This document shows, in pieces, positions 8,798-17,534 of a stretch of 64,000 nucleotides of DNA. The translations under genes were made by a program, and so were the position numbers. Every line of letters starts with the position of its first letter. Position 1 is the first letter of the stretch. The DNA is from Methylovirgula sp. (GTDB lineage Bacteria > Pseudomonadota > Alphaproteobacteria > Rhizobiales > Beijerinckiaceae): NCBI RefSeq assembly GCF_037200945.1, contig NZ_JBBCGP010000001.1, positions 1,362,501 to 1,426,500 on the forward strand. Direction: 5' to 3'. The notes under the pieces were generated by a model, which made no database searches, was not told the DNA's origin, and saw only the letters and a list, made by a program, of their open reading frames with translations.

Positions 8798-9663
8798 AAC
8801 GAAAATCGGATGCGGAGGTAACGGCTTGTCAGAGTTTTTTATCGTAATCCCGACGCATAATTCGGCGGATTATCTCGAACGATGCTTGGCGAGCATCCTG
8901 CTGACACAGCCAGGCAGCCATCGCGTTCACGTCCATGTCCAAGACAATTCCTCCACGGATGACACGCGCAAGATTGCAGAGGCGTGGGCCGCGCGGGGAG
9001 TAACGTTCTCGTCAGAGAACGACCGCGGTATCTATGACGCGATAAACCGCGCCGCGAAAAGCATACGTACCCGGCAGATTATGACATGGCTTGGCTCCGA
9101 CGACATGCTGCTGCCTGGAACGCTGGCAACCGTGGCGTCGATCTTTAATGAACTTCCAAATGTAGAATGGCTAACCGGGCTCCCTTTCATAGGGCGAGAT
9201 GACAAAGGAAATTTCACCCCTTGGGGACAGCAGAAGTTCACTCGAAAAAATTTGAGTGCCGGCTTGCATGATGGAAGACGGAAGAACTTCATCATGCAGG
9301 AAGGGACTTTCTGGCGTAGCGAGCTTTGGTTGGACAGCGGCGGCTTAAATCCTGAGTTTCGCCTCGCAGGAGACTGGGATCTTTGGCGGCGGTTCGCACG
9401 AACGGCAGCGCTTTATACGGTCGATTTTTCGCTTGCGAGATTTACCCAACGAGAGGGGCAAGCCTCGGCCGATTTGGAGGGGTACTATAAGGAAGTGGAT
9501 GCTGCCAATCGCGAAGAAGCGGTAAAGGATAGAAAATTCTATCGTCTCATGCGAAGTCCCCAAGACGGGAGTTGGAAGGTCAAATCTGAGACACTTCGAT
9601 TCTTCGCTAAGTCGCACCCGCACGAAAAACGCTTTTCGAACATCTTAAATAAGTTGTGGCCTC
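8798..9663 (+). repeat. 866-bp direct duplication, copy A
   Basis: It matches 15290-16155 over its whole 866-base length with no difference that I could find by eye. It starts at AACGAAAATCGG just ahead of the ribosome-binding site and ends at GTGGCCTC, six bases before the glycosyltransferase stop codon region diverges. It contains essentially the whole glycosyltransferase gene. Confidence 0.9.
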
Positions 9664-9671
9664 GAGCTTAA
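8826..9671 (+). CDS. Family 2 glycosyltransferase, copy A
   Basis: A 281-residue GT-A fold glycosyltransferase that transfers a sugar from a nucleotide donor. The N-terminal FFIVIPTHNSADYLERCLAS is the GT2 donor-binding strand; NSSTDDTRKIAEAW and the metal-binding region TWLGSDDMLLPG (DxD-like) follow. A conserved late motif is GDWDLWRRFA. The start is TTG at 8826: GGAGGT lies 8 bases upstream and the same start is kept in copy B. It differs from copy B only at the last residues (WPRA against WPHA). It stands alone between mobile DNA and a sulfotransferase on the other strand, and probably belongs to a broken surface glycan locus. The acceptor is unknown. Confidence 0.88.
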   Translation: MSEFFIVIPTHNSADYLERCLASILLTQPGSHRVHVHVQDNSSTDDTRKIAEAWAARGVTFSSENDRGIYDAINRAAKSIRTRQIMTWLGSDDMLLPGTLATVASIFNELPNVEWLTGLPFIGRDDKGNFTPWGQQKFTRKNLSAGLHDGRRKNFIMQEGTFWRSELWLDSGGLNPEFRLAGDWDLWRRFARTAALYTVDFSLARFTQREGQASADLEGYYKEVDAANREEAVKDRKFYRLMRSPQDGSWKVKSETLRFFAKSHPHEKRFSNILNKLWPRA

Positions 9672-9851
9672 TATTTTAACGAGGCGCTCCCACTACACTT
9701 TCAGATCGACAACTTCTTGCCGTGGATCGGGGCCGAGTTTGGGATGAGCGAACGCACAGGAGTAACTTTATGAATGCCGCTGGGGCATTCGGGGAAAAGG
9801 GGAACGGTTCCTGATTTGGCTCAAAGCCTTCGATCTACTCGCCGCATCCGG

Positions 9852-10541
9852 TTAACTCGATGTCGGCACGGAGTGCGGGAAGCCGTATTTTAACATCAAG
9901 TCTCCGTGCATGCGCCAGAACAGATCCAAATCGTCACCTTGGAGCTGTTCTATATTTTCAATGTCATTGCCGCATCGGAAAAAATTTGCGTTCGTCGACT
10001 TTAGATCAGCGAACGACGGAAAACTGACTCTGACGATCGGGCGGCCAATAAAAGAAGAGACATTTTCAACGACTTTATAGGGATTGCTGAGCAAGTCGTC
10101 GTACTTCAACAGCAATGTGTCGTGACGCTCCATTGGTGTCCATTGCTTAAGGTGTTCGCCCCACGAGCCAAACAAACATTCGCCCACGACAATGCCTCTC
10201 GCAGAAACCGTCGCGCTCGAAGCAAAATTTCTCATATAGTGATAGTAAGAGATAATGGCGGACCGCCCATCACGAACGACGTAAATCGCCTTGGCATTAT
10301 CGCGGGGCGCGTCGTGCGTTTTGACAAAGAATATTTCGTTCGATCGCTTCGCTTGTTTGTAGAACTTCTTCTGATCCAATCCGTGGTTAACGTGCCCAAC
10401 AGCAGATCGCAATTCCGGGCACGCACCGATGTCGCCGCTGTCGTCATATAATGAGTATGTATTGAGTTCGAAGCATCTCAATAAGAGTGTGCGCAAGAGC
10501 GTATTCCCGGAACGAGGATACGAGGCGAGCCATACAATCAT
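9852..10541 (-). CDS. Sulfotransferase family protein
   Basis: A 229-residue cytoplasmic sulfotransferase expected to move sulfate from PAPS to a hydroxyl group, here probably on a sugar or lipid. The PAPS 5'-phosphosulfate loop is WLASYPRSGNTLLRT (residues 4-18) and the 3'-phosphate motif is AIYVVRDGRSAIISYYHY (about 84-101). VKTHDAP upstream carries the usual catalytic-region histidine. The length is short but complete for bacterial members. It is transcribed toward the GT2 copy A, and no partner gene is adjacent. AT content is higher than in miaA, suggesting acquired DNA. Confidence 0.85.
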   Translation of the reverse strand: MIVWLASYPRSGNTLLRTLLLRCFELNTYSLYDDSGDIGACPELRSAVGHVNHGLDQKKFYKQAKRSNEIFFVKTHDAPRDNAKAIYVVRDGRSAIISYYHYMRNFASSATVSARGIVVGECLFGSWGEHLKQWTPMERHDTLLLKYDDLLSNPYKVVENVSSFIGRPIVRVSFPSFADLKSTNANFFRCGNDIENIEQLQGDDLDLFWRMHGDLMLKYGFPHSVPTSS

Positions 10542-11133
10542 TCTGAATCCAGCGTTGCCATTCGCTATCTAATGCGCTTGGACGAGATTTTTCCAGCGAA
10601 GCTTTGAAAGTAAATGGATATTTTGGTGCGTAATCTCGGGAAGTTTTGGAAGCTTGTTCTCAATATATTGAAATTCCTCACGAATGTCTGGCCGTATCCC
10701 GTCACACGAATAGATTGCCCAACGGAGATGTCCAGGGAAAGACCGTCATCTGCATACGAGGCTAATTCGAGGGGTGTCGCTCGTCCCGACACTTCGCGAA
10801 CGAGTTCGTTAAGCGATACGATTCAGACGCGGAAGTGCCACGCAGACGGGAATCGCCCGCAGTGAGCGTAATGCCCGTGGCGAGCAGGACTGGTGCGACA
10901 ATCACTCAGCAACCACGGCGCGCGCTTCGCCTCACCCTGCGATCTCTGTCGCCTGCCAGTTAAACTGGCACTTATGGACGCTTCGTGCGCGATCACGGTG
11001 GAACCCCTATCGGCGAGGGGCGGGTTGGCCGCGGCCGGACGCTGGCTGAACGACGAGGTCCTTGCACTCGCGGCTGGCGCTGGTCGCATGCGACCGCAGA
11101 CAAATGCTGCTCCATGAGTCATAAGAATTTTCC
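10542..11133. other. No supported gene between sulfotransferase and miaA
   Basis: The base composition changes inside this stretch: AT-rich up to about 10820, GC-rich from there to miaA. A 99-codon minus-strand frame (10823-11122) begins 11 bp from the miaA start, where serB lies divergently in many relatives. However, it lacks the DMDST phosphatase motif and I could not align it convincingly. It may be a remnant of that gene's 5' end. Confidence 0.4.
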
Positions 11134-12060
11134 ATGGCGGAAAATAGATTTTCAGCGTTTCTGATCGCAGGTCCGACGGCCAGCGGCAAGTCGCATCTCG
11201 CGTTGCGTCTCGCTAAGCGTTGGGGCGCGGCCGTCGTCAACGCCGATTCGATGCAGGTCTATCGCGACCTTCGTGTCCTCACTTCCCGGCCGACCGCAGC
11301 AGACGAGACGCGCGCGCCCCATATGCTCTTCGGCCACGTCGATGGCGCCGTGAATTATTCGGTTGGCTGCTATGTGGAAGATGTGGGAAGGGTCCTCCTG
11401 CGGTTACGCGCCGAAGGCCGGCTTCCGATCTTCGTCGGCGGCACGGGACTCTACTTCAAGGCGCTGACTCAAGGCTTATCGGAGATTCCGCGCGTGCCCG
11501 AATCGATCCGGGCCGAATGGCGGGCGCGGGCCGAGAGGACGTCCGTCGCCGCACTTCACGCCGAACTTGCGGCGCGCGATCCGATCATGGCCGTGCGGCT
11601 GCGGCCAAGCGATCCGCAGCGTATTTTGCGTGCGCTGGAGGTCCATGCTGCGACGGGGGAGAGCCTCGCGTTCTTCCAAGGCGCGAAACGCAAGCCGTTG
11701 CTCGACATCTCCGCCTGCCGCGCGATTTTTCTTGCGCCGGAGCGCGATACACTAAGGGTGGCGATCGATCGGCGCTTCGATACAATGCTTCAGTCCGGCG
11801 CTTTGGATGAAGTCGCATCGCTCAAACGCCGCGGCCTCGATCCGGCACTGCCGGTGATGCGAGCGCTGGGTGTGCCGCCGTTGCTTCGTCATCTCAAAAG
11901 CGAGACCGATCTCGACGCAGCCGCTGATCTCGTCAAGCGCGAAAGCCGCGCCTATGCGAAACGGCAATTCACCTTTGCGCGACACCAGCTTCCGCAGTTT
12001 TCGTGGGTGACGCCAGACGCGGCCGAGGTCGCTTTGCAGGGCAGCCTGCCGGATACATAA
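11134..12060 (+). CDS. miaA: tRNA dimethylallyltransferase
   Basis: A 308-residue enzyme that transfers a dimethylallyl group to N6 of A37 in tRNAs reading UNN codons. The P-loop is GPTASGKSHLAL (about 13-24), followed by NADSMQVYRDL with the catalytic Asp, the HMLFGHVDG segment, and GGTGLYFKALTQGL (about 102-115). The C-terminal DPQRILRALEV and ESRAYAKRQFTFAR tRNA-binding elements are present, so the gene is complete. GC-rich codon use differs from the flanking glycosyltransferases and sulfotransferase. In relatives ilvB usually follows in the same direction; here it does not. The ATG at 11134 follows a short AT-rich leader. Confidence 0.95.
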   Translation: MAENRFSAFLIAGPTASGKSHLALRLAKRWGAAVVNADSMQVYRDLRVLTSRPTAADETRAPHMLFGHVDGAVNYSVGCYVEDVGRVLLRLRAEGRLPIFVGGTGLYFKALTQGLSEIPRVPESIRAEWRARAERTSVAALHAELAARDPIMAVRLRPSDPQRILRALEVHAATGESLAFFQGAKRKPLLDISACRAIFLAPERDTLRVAIDRRFDTMLQSGALDEVASLKRRGLDPALPVMRALGVPPLLRHLKSETDLDAAADLVKRESRAYAKRQFTFARHQLPQFSWVTPDAAEVALQGSLPDT

Positions 12061-12330
12061 CCGCGGATTACGAAAAGAATCATTTTTCTTTCACCGCAGG
12101 TTCTCATGATGAGTCGGCACTTGCGTCTTGTCGTAAGCATTGGCCTAAGGCCGCAGGCTTAATTTGCTTTGGAGCGTTTGGCGGGTTTGCGCGACCAGCG
12201 TTTGGCAAGGATGGCGAGTTCGTCAGTGATCCATTCGACGTTGACGAGGGCCGGATCGAAGTTTTCGGGCATCCACTGGTAATGACGACATCCCCGTCGC
12301 GCCACCTGTCGGTGAGGACGCTGAGGAGGT
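12061..12330. other. Short region after miaA with a possible minus-strand gene remnant
   Basis: A minus-strand frame of 37 codons (12159-12272) reads MPENFDPALVNVEWITDELA and ends in KRSKAN. It could be the tail of a phage or cargo gene cut by the repeat that begins at 12331. Nothing else is seen here and no terminator for miaA is obvious. Confidence 0.3.
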
Positions 12331-12502
12331 GGAAACTCCGGCGCCCATCGAAGAGGAGCCGAGCGGTTTTGCCGCGAAGATGCCGTGGCGACTTGAACTG
12401 GAATGCGCCAAGTTTCTGTGCACGATCGGTTTAAGGAAGGATAGCCCTTTCCTATGGGAGCATGCCAACCGACGAAGGAATGCGGCTGAGAAGCCGGCCT
12501 GA
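12331..12502 (+). pseudogene. C-terminal tail of a glycosyltransferase (fragment)
   Basis: The plus frame reads ETPAPIEEEPSGFAAKMPWR, continues through KFLCTIGLRKDSPFLWEHAN and ends RRRNAAEKPA then stop at 12500-12502. It is nearly identical to the last ~57 residues of the GT2 at 50745-52022. Upstream, the frame carries a different acidic stretch (PPVGEDAEEV) with no glycosyltransferase domain, so only the tail is present. Confidence 0.75.
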
Positions 12503-12532
12503 ATTGGTCGTATTTACGATCAAACAATAACG

Positions 12533-12556
12533 CGCAGCCTTTCGGCGGCTTTTTCA
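12533..12556 (+). terminator. Rho-independent terminator
   Basis: A stem AGCC…GGCT around TTTCGG is followed by TTTTTC. Closely related terminators, sharing the downstream CATGC, occur at 13270-13297 and, inverted, at 50690-50717. Confidence 0.65.
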
Positions 12557-12570
12557 TGCTCGGTGCGAGG

Positions 12571-12675
12571 CGTCGGAAAGCCCGTTGCGGCTAAATAGTT
12601 TCAACTCGATATCAGCGCAAGATGCACGGCGAGAGGCTGCGGTTGAAGACTGTGCAGATGAGGCAGTAGATATCA
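12571..12675. other. Short non-coding spacer
   Basis: No gene or repeat is recognised in these bases between the terminator and the small Rmf-like gene. Confidence 0.3.
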
Positions 12676-12948
12676 TCATAGGCCGGCCGCTTGTTTAATA
12701 AGTGAATCGTCTATCGTGCCCTGCATCAACATGGCATTGGCATCCGCCCATCCATCAAACCAATCTCGTCGCGAGTTATAGCGATACCAAAGAAACGGAT
12801 TTTCGGAACGCGGCAGGCGATAGAGGCGCGCGTTCCATCCCTTGTCCGTTGCTGACGTGGCGTGGCTCCGGAGAAGCGCCTGCTCCGCAGAGCCGAGTTC
12901 TTGTCGCGTATCATCCAGAAACGCTGCTGGTGCAATCCGACCGCCCAT
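12676..12948 (-). CDS. Small Rmf/CrpP-like protein (phage-type)
   Basis: A 90-residue protein whose central motif ENPFLWYRYNSRRDWFDGWADAN (about 49-71) follows the pattern N-P-(F/Y)…R-R-x-W-x-x-G-W. This pattern is typical of the small ribosome-modulation-factor/CrpP-like family common in alphaproteobacterial phages and plasmids. The N-terminal half (QELGSAEQALLRS) looks helical. It stands alone on the minus strand among phage remnants. Function is inferred only from the motif; ribosome binding has not been shown for such proteins in general. Confidence 0.5.
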   Translation of the reverse strand: MGGRIAPAAFLDDTRQELGSAEQALLRSHATSATDKGWNARLYRLPRSENPFLWYRYNSRRDWFDGWADANAMLMQGTIDDSLIKQAAGL

Positions 12949-13269
12949 AGGAACTCCAATCCCTCAACCTCTATTTTTTAATCTTCACTACTATAGCGCA
13001 CAATTAGCATAGCCGCGTGTTAGATATCTACTCTGGATGTCAAGAAGGCGAGGATGCGTTGGGGATGAGCATACCTATGGGGAGTTTGTTGCGACGCGAG
13101 CGAGCTTTTAGAAGGGGATCGGTACGATTGTCCGTGGAGTTGGTAGAGAGCGACACTTCCGCCGCCGAGCAGTGTGCGGGCTACCAAGCAGCGGGCGAAG
13201 CATGGCTAGCGTATGTCCCAGCCCAGCACATAGCAACTCTCAGAGAGCGCCGGGTAAGTCTCAACTGAT
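12949..13269. other. Region with one doubtful small ORF before a terminator
   Basis: A plus-strand frame (13017-13268, GTG start, 83 codons) ends just before the terminator at 13270, which would suit a real gene. It has no ribosome-binding site and no recognised motif, so I do not call it. Confidence 0.3.
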
Positions 13270-13297
13270 GCAGCCGCCCTTCGGGCGGCTTTTTCAT
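13270..13297 (+). terminator. Rho-independent terminator
   Basis: The strong hairpin AGCCGCCC-TTC-GGGCGGCT is followed by TTTTTC and CATGCCC. Its sequence is close to the terminators at 12533 and 50690, suggesting a shared phage origin. Confidence 0.85.
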
Positions 13298-13324
13298 GCC
13301 CTGTGCGGGGGGCGCTAACCTGAG

Positions 13325-13820
13325 GTGATCACACTGACCGCTGAGGTTTTGAGGGAGATTGTCTCCTACGATCCGGAGACTGAAATATTTCGCTGGCGCG
13401 CTGATCGTTCCATCTGCGTTAAAGCCGGAGCGCGAGCGGGTTGCAGTCGTGAAGACGGCTGACTCCAAACTAAGATTTCAAGGAAATGCTACCTGAACGC
13501 GCCTCGCGTGCTTTTATACAACCAGTGAGTGGCCCGAAGATAAAAACGACCATTGCGATCTTGACAGAGCTAACGGCCGATGGGGCAATCTTCGTAAGGC
13601 GACCCGCTCGCGGAATGTGGGCGATAGGCGTGTTCGGCCGGGCGCCATCAGTGGCCTCAAGGGGCTGCATTGGCACAAGGATAGCAACAAGTGGCCTTCC
13701 GAAATCAGGTTTGGAGGCGATCGACATCACTTCGGGTATTTTGATCGCTTGGCCGCGGCTCACTTAAAATATCTTGTTGAAGCCGATAAGCATTTCGGCG
13801 AATTCGCGACAGCGGCTTAA
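13325..13820 (+). pseudogene. HNH endonuclease with AP2 DNA-binding domain, frameshifted
   Basis: The start GTG 13325 gives LTAEVLREIVSYDPETEIFR and continues with a KAGARAGC stretch, the usual N-terminus of phage HNH/AP2 homing-type endonucleases, then a stop at 13459. After frame changes the HNH part appears as NDHCDLDRANGRWGNLRKAT followed by RSRNVG. The AP2-like tail is GLHWHKDSNKWPSEIRFGGD then HHFGYFDRLAAAHLKYLVEA and KHFGEFATAA, stop at 13818. At least two frameshifts separate the parts, so the gene is dead. Such genes move with phages and support a phage origin for this segment. Confidence 0.75.
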
Positions 13821-13823
13821 GCG

Positions 13824-15130
13824 ATGGTGGGCCTGTATTTCCCGATGCCGACCTATCAAGGCGCGATGCTTTCAGGGGTTGGCGGGGCCGGCGGCGGGAC
13901 CGTGCTAAGTTCACCCGCTCTGGCCCCACCTGATCTCAGCAATCTTCCGCCGCTGCGGCACGGTCAACCACGGCGCCCTCGTTTGACAGTGACAGTCAAA
14001 ACCGTGCGGCCGCGCGCGACGGCGCCTTGGTCGGCCAGATGCTCCCGACCGGGGGCAACAGCGGTACGGCCGCGGTGAATGTGGCCCGCACCTTGAAGGT
14101 CGATCAGCGCGCCGCTCAACGCCGATCAGCAGGAACAAGTCAGAAAGATTCTCGGTGCCTATGCCCGGCGCAACGGTATCGAATTGCCGGGCAGCGGGTT
14201 GCTCTCACGCGGTCTGCGAAACGATAAGCCCGGCAACATCGACAGGACCGCCTAAACGCCGCCACCAATCTGATTAGCCGATATTCGAAGGCCGGTATCA
14301 ATACCGTCTCGGGTATTATCAATAAATGGGTGCGTCGTTTGACGGCAACAATACCGCGAACTATGCCGCGTCCGTTGCGGGCAACCTTGGCCTCGATCGC
14401 AACACACGGCTTGATCTTTCCAACCCGAGGATGCGGCAGGCGGTGGCTTCGACGATGAGCATGTTCGAGAACGGGACCGGCGCGCGCGGCCGCAGCTTCG
14501 CAAGGGGACGGCCGAGGCCAGCCAATCGTCCCGCAGACGCCATTGCCGCGGCGTTTCAAGGATTTGCAACAAGCTATTCTAGCAATGGAAGGGTAGGCTC
14601 TCTACAAAAGCGCTTATGCGCAAGGCGCCCTGTGTCCGCAGGCCCTCGACGCGGCTGCCGAGAATTATTACCAGACCGGCGGACTACTGCCGCCGGGCAT
14701 GGGTCGAGGAATGCAAGGATCGTCTGTGATGAATTCCATCATCACATGTGCGACGGAAATGCACCCCGACGCCGATTGGTCGCAGTGACCCGGCATCGCG
14801 GTCAATTCGCTGATCAACACCTACGCCCGGGCAATGAAGCCGACCGGGCAGATCACGGTCTCCGACTTTCATCACGCCCACGATATTCTTGATCAGGCGT
14901 GGTCGCAGTGATCAGAGCGATGCCGGGCTTGACCAGATACAGAGGGAAATTGATTTCGCTGCATCGTCGTCGGCTAAAACGTGGCGCGAGTATCGCGAAG
15001 GTGGCCCTAAGGCCGATCAGCAGCTTTCTGTGCCGCCGCAGCGCGGCGGTCCGAACGCGCCGCAGCCGTCCGATGGCGGTCAATAGACAACGTTGCAGGG
15101 TGGCAAAGGAGTACGAGTGCCACGAACGCG
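13824..15130 (+). pseudogene. Decayed phage virion protein genes
   Basis: Several short plus-strand frames carry phage-like fragments separated by stops and frameshifts: NNTANYAASVAGNLGLDRNT then RLDLSNPRMRQAVASTMSMF and ENG (about 14330-14470), AAENYYQTGGLLPPGMGRGM (about 14655-14715), INTYARAMKPTGQITVSDFH (about 14815-14875) and LDQIQREIDFAASSSAKTWR (about 14930-14990). The pattern 'GLDPNxxLDLSNPxxxxxLxxAMxxxENG' occurs in phage internal virion or tail proteins. No intact frame longer than about 190 codons remains. They probably belong to the same prophage as 36.6-48.1 kb. Confidence 0.55.
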
Positions 15131-15289
15131 GGGCGCTTAACTGAGCGCTATCGTTCGGTATCGGCCCGGCCGAGACGCAGGGAAAGAATGCGTTCGTATC
15201 TCCTGCTATTTACTTTGCGCGGCGCCTGCCTTCAAGTCTGCGTGATAAGCCAAGCCAGACGGCGACTCGACTCAGCCTTGTCCCTAGGA

Positions 15290-16155
15290 AACGAAAATCG
15301 GATGCGGAGGTAACGGCTTGTCAGAGTTTTTTATCGTAATCCCGACGCATAATTCGGCGGATTATCTCGAACGATGCTTGGCGAGCATCCTGCTGACACA
15401 GCCAGGCAGCCATCGCGTTCACGTCCATGTCCAAGACAATTCCTCCACGGATGACACGCGCAAGATTGCAGAGGCGTGGGCCGCGCGGGGAGTAACGTTC
15501 TCGTCAGAGAACGACCGCGGTATCTATGACGCGATAAACCGCGCCGCGAAAAGCATACGTACCCGGCAGATTATGACATGGCTTGGCTCCGACGACATGC
15601 TGCTGCCTGGAACGCTGGCAACCGTGGCGTCGATCTTTAATGAACTTCCAAATGTAGAATGGCTAACCGGGCTCCCTTTCATAGGGCGAGATGACAAAGG
15701 AAATTTCACCCCTTGGGGACAGCAGAAGTTCACTCGAAAAAATTTGAGTGCCGGCTTGCATGATGGAAGACGGAAGAACTTCATCATGCAGGAAGGGACT
15801 TTCTGGCGTAGCGAGCTTTGGTTGGACAGCGGCGGCTTAAATCCTGAGTTTCGCCTCGCAGGAGACTGGGATCTTTGGCGGCGGTTCGCACGAACGGCAG
15901 CGCTTTATACGGTCGATTTTTCGCTTGCGAGATTTACCCAACGAGAGGGGCAAGCCTCGGCCGATTTGGAGGGGTACTATAAGGAAGTGGATGCTGCCAA
16001 TCGCGAAGAAGCGGTAAAGGATAGAAAATTCTATCGTCTCATGCGAAGTCCCCAAGACGGGAGTTGGAAGGTCAAATCTGAGACACTTCGATTCTTCGCT
16101 AAGTCGCACCCGCACGAAAAACGCTTTTCGAACATCTTAAATAAGTTGTGGCCTC
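15290..16155 (+). repeat. 866-bp direct duplication, copy B
   Basis: The same sequence as 8798-9663 in the same orientation, 6.5 kb away. The near-perfect identity implies recent duplication or gene conversion. Confidence 0.9.
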
Positions 16156-16163
16156 ACGCATAA
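15318..16163 (+). CDS. Family 2 glycosyltransferase, copy B
   Basis: A second copy of the 281-residue GT2 at 8826-9671: same TTG start with GGAGGT upstream, same FFIVIPTHNSADYLE donor-binding strand, GSDDM metal-site region and GDWDLWRRFA motif. The only visible protein difference is His for Arg next to the C-terminus (WPHA). The gene is intact. It lies between decayed phage genes and a decayed third copy, so its present transcription unit is unclear. Confidence 0.87.
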   Translation: MSEFFIVIPTHNSADYLERCLASILLTQPGSHRVHVHVQDNSSTDDTRKIAEAWAARGVTFSSENDRGIYDAINRAAKSIRTRQIMTWLGSDDMLLPGTLATVASIFNELPNVEWLTGLPFIGRDDKGNFTPWGQQKFTRKNLSAGLHDGRRKNFIMQEGTFWRSELWLDSGGLNPEFRLAGDWDLWRRFARTAALYTVDFSLARFTQREGQASADLEGYYKEVDAANREEAVKDRKFYRLMRSPQDGSWKVKSETLRFFAKSHPHEKRFSNILNKLWPHA

Positions 16164-16181
16164 TGTTCCCGTCCCTAGGAA

Positions 16182-16364
16182 GGGACTTCCTCGCGTAGCG
16201 AGCTTTGGTTGGACGGCGGCGGCTTAAACCCAGAGTTTCTCACCTTGCAGGAGACCGGGATCTTTGGCGGCGGTTCGCACAAATGGCAGCGCTTTGATAC
16301 GGCAGATTTTTCGCTCGCGGGATTTACCCAACGAGGCGAAGCGGAAAACGCAGCGAGTCGCTGG
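16182..16364 (+). pseudogene. Glycosyltransferase, decayed third copy (fragment)
   Basis: The DNA from GGGACTTCCTCGCGTAGCGA to about 16345 aligns with the middle of copies A and B (the region coding EGTFWRSELWLDSGGLNPEF and onward) but with many substitutions and indels. Frames read WLDGGGLNPEF, then shift. It lacks both ends; the IS5 element at 16365 cuts it on the right. Confidence 0.8.
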
Positions 16365-17534
16365 GAGACCTGTGCGCGGGCAGCCTTTATTATTGAATTA
16401 GCTGACTTTTGGCGTGGTTATCGTTGTTCCGCTTTTCGACCGCCGCACTGTTGTCCCGCTACAGCCGTTGAGCCGCGATTGAGGATGGTTTCTTGTGATC
16501 AAGCCTTTGATTCAAGCCTTTGATTCAAGCCTTGGCGGCGATCGTGAGCGTGCGTTTCATATTGTAGGCGATGGCGGTGAAATGGATTTGCACAGCAGCT
16601 TTGGCAAGTCCTCGCCATCGCATGCGTCGAAGACCGTAGCTGCGTTTCCAGGTCCCGAAGATCGTCTCGATCCGCCCGCGGATGCGGTGAATGGGCCGGT
16701 TCCAGGCATGAAGGCGTGCCGATGTTTCGGCTTCGTCACGGCCCCACATGCCGGTGGCGACGATACGAGGCGTCCCGCCCTTCGCACGCACGGCCGCCGC
16801 GAAATGGCTTCCTCGATAAGCACTGTCGGCAAACACCTCGCCGGGATTGGCCGGCAGAGCATCGGGGCCAGCCCTGCCATCGTTGACATTGGCAGGCGTG
16901 ACGGCAAGTTCCTCGACAAGGGCAGTATCGGCATCGGCGCCGACATGGGCCTTGAAACCATGAACCGCCGGTCTGCCCTTGTGTTTGACCCAATGCGCTT
17001 CGCCGTCACCCTCGCTGGTCGAGGCAATGATCGTCGCATCGACAAGCGTGCCGGTCTTCACACGGATCGCCTTTGCCTTGAGCTGACGAGTGATTTCCTC
17101 GAACAGGATCCTGTCCAAGCCATGGCCAACAAGGGCCTTTCGGAAACGCACAAAAGCCGTGCGCTCGGGTGTCGGCTCCGAAACCGAAAATCCGCAGAAG
17201 CGTCGGAACGAGCCTCTGTCATCCAGCGCCTCGGCAAGCTTGACGTCTGACAAGTCGTACCAGATTGAAAGCAGCATCGCCTTGAACAACGACAGTGGCG
17301 GCCAGGCCGGCTCTCCCTTGGCAGCACAGGAAATCACACGCAGGGCACAATCGATCGGCGTCCAGTCGATCAGTTCGACAAGATCATCCAGCGAGGAGCG
17401 TTGGTCGCGATCAGTGGCAAAACCAAATCTCTCCTGACCAATGCGCCGACGTGCCATCGCATTCCTCAATCCATTGTTCAGACCAATGGAATCATAAATG
17501 CCAACCCTCGTCCAGCGACCCGCGCACAGGTCTC
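16365..17534 (-). mobile_element. IS5-family element with matching terminal repeats
   Basis: Ends are GAGACCTGTGCGCGGG (16365-16380) and its exact complement CCCGCGCACAGGTCTC (17519-17534), giving a 1170-bp element with one transposase. It is inserted in the decayed third glycosyltransferase copy on the left and abuts an IS630 relic on the right. Confidence 0.85.
16525..17469 (-). CDS. IS5-family transposase
   Basis: A 314-residue DDE transposase. The N-terminal region (QRSSLDDLVELIDWTPID, LSLFKAMLLSIWYDLSD) is typical of the family. Catalytic residues are visible in GTLVDATIIAS (D), EVFADSAYRG (D) and RGRIETIFGTWKRSYGL (E). No internal stops are present and the terminal repeats are intact, so it may be active. 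The start at 17469 is the first in-frame codon of the long frame; MARRRIGQERFG a few codons later is the likely true start. Confidence 0.88.
   Translation of the reverse strand: MRNAMARRRIGQERFGFATDRDQRSSLDDLVELIDWTPIDCALRVISCAAKGEPAWPPLSLFKAMLLSIWYDLSDVKLAEALDDRGSFRRFCGFSVSEPTPERTAFVRFRKALVGHGLDRILFEEITRQLKAKAIRVKTGTLVDATIIASTSEGDGEAHWVKHKGRPAVHGFKAHVGADADTALVEELAVTPANVNDGRAGPDALPANPGEVFADSAYRGSHFAAAVRAKGGTPRIVATGMWGRDEAETSARLHAWNRPIHRIRGRIETIFGTWKRSYGLRRMRWRGLAKAAVQIHFTAIAYNMKRTLTIAAKA

Larger units (their letters stand above)
12331..12570 (+). repeat. 240-bp inverted repeat, left arm (pairs with 50677-50916)
   Basis: The sequence from GGAAACTCCG to GGTGCGAGG matches the reverse complement of 50677-50916, at roughly 95% over the coding part (12331-12502) and lower over the terminator part. 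The two arms have equal length. In the right arm this is the 3' end and terminator of an intact glycosyltransferase gene. Confidence 0.85.
15280..16181. repeat. 11-bp direct repeats flanking GT copy B
   Basis: GTCCCTAGGAA occurs at 15280-15290 and again at 16171-16181, bracketing the second glycosyltransferase copy. The right copy leads straight into a decayed third copy of the same gene. The repeat looks like a recombination scar or target duplication around the inserted segment. Confidence 0.65.

Noticed and set aside
10823..11122. serB remnant divergent from miaA
   Set aside because: The position fits, but I found no phosphatase motif and could not align the frame, so it is not called as a gene.
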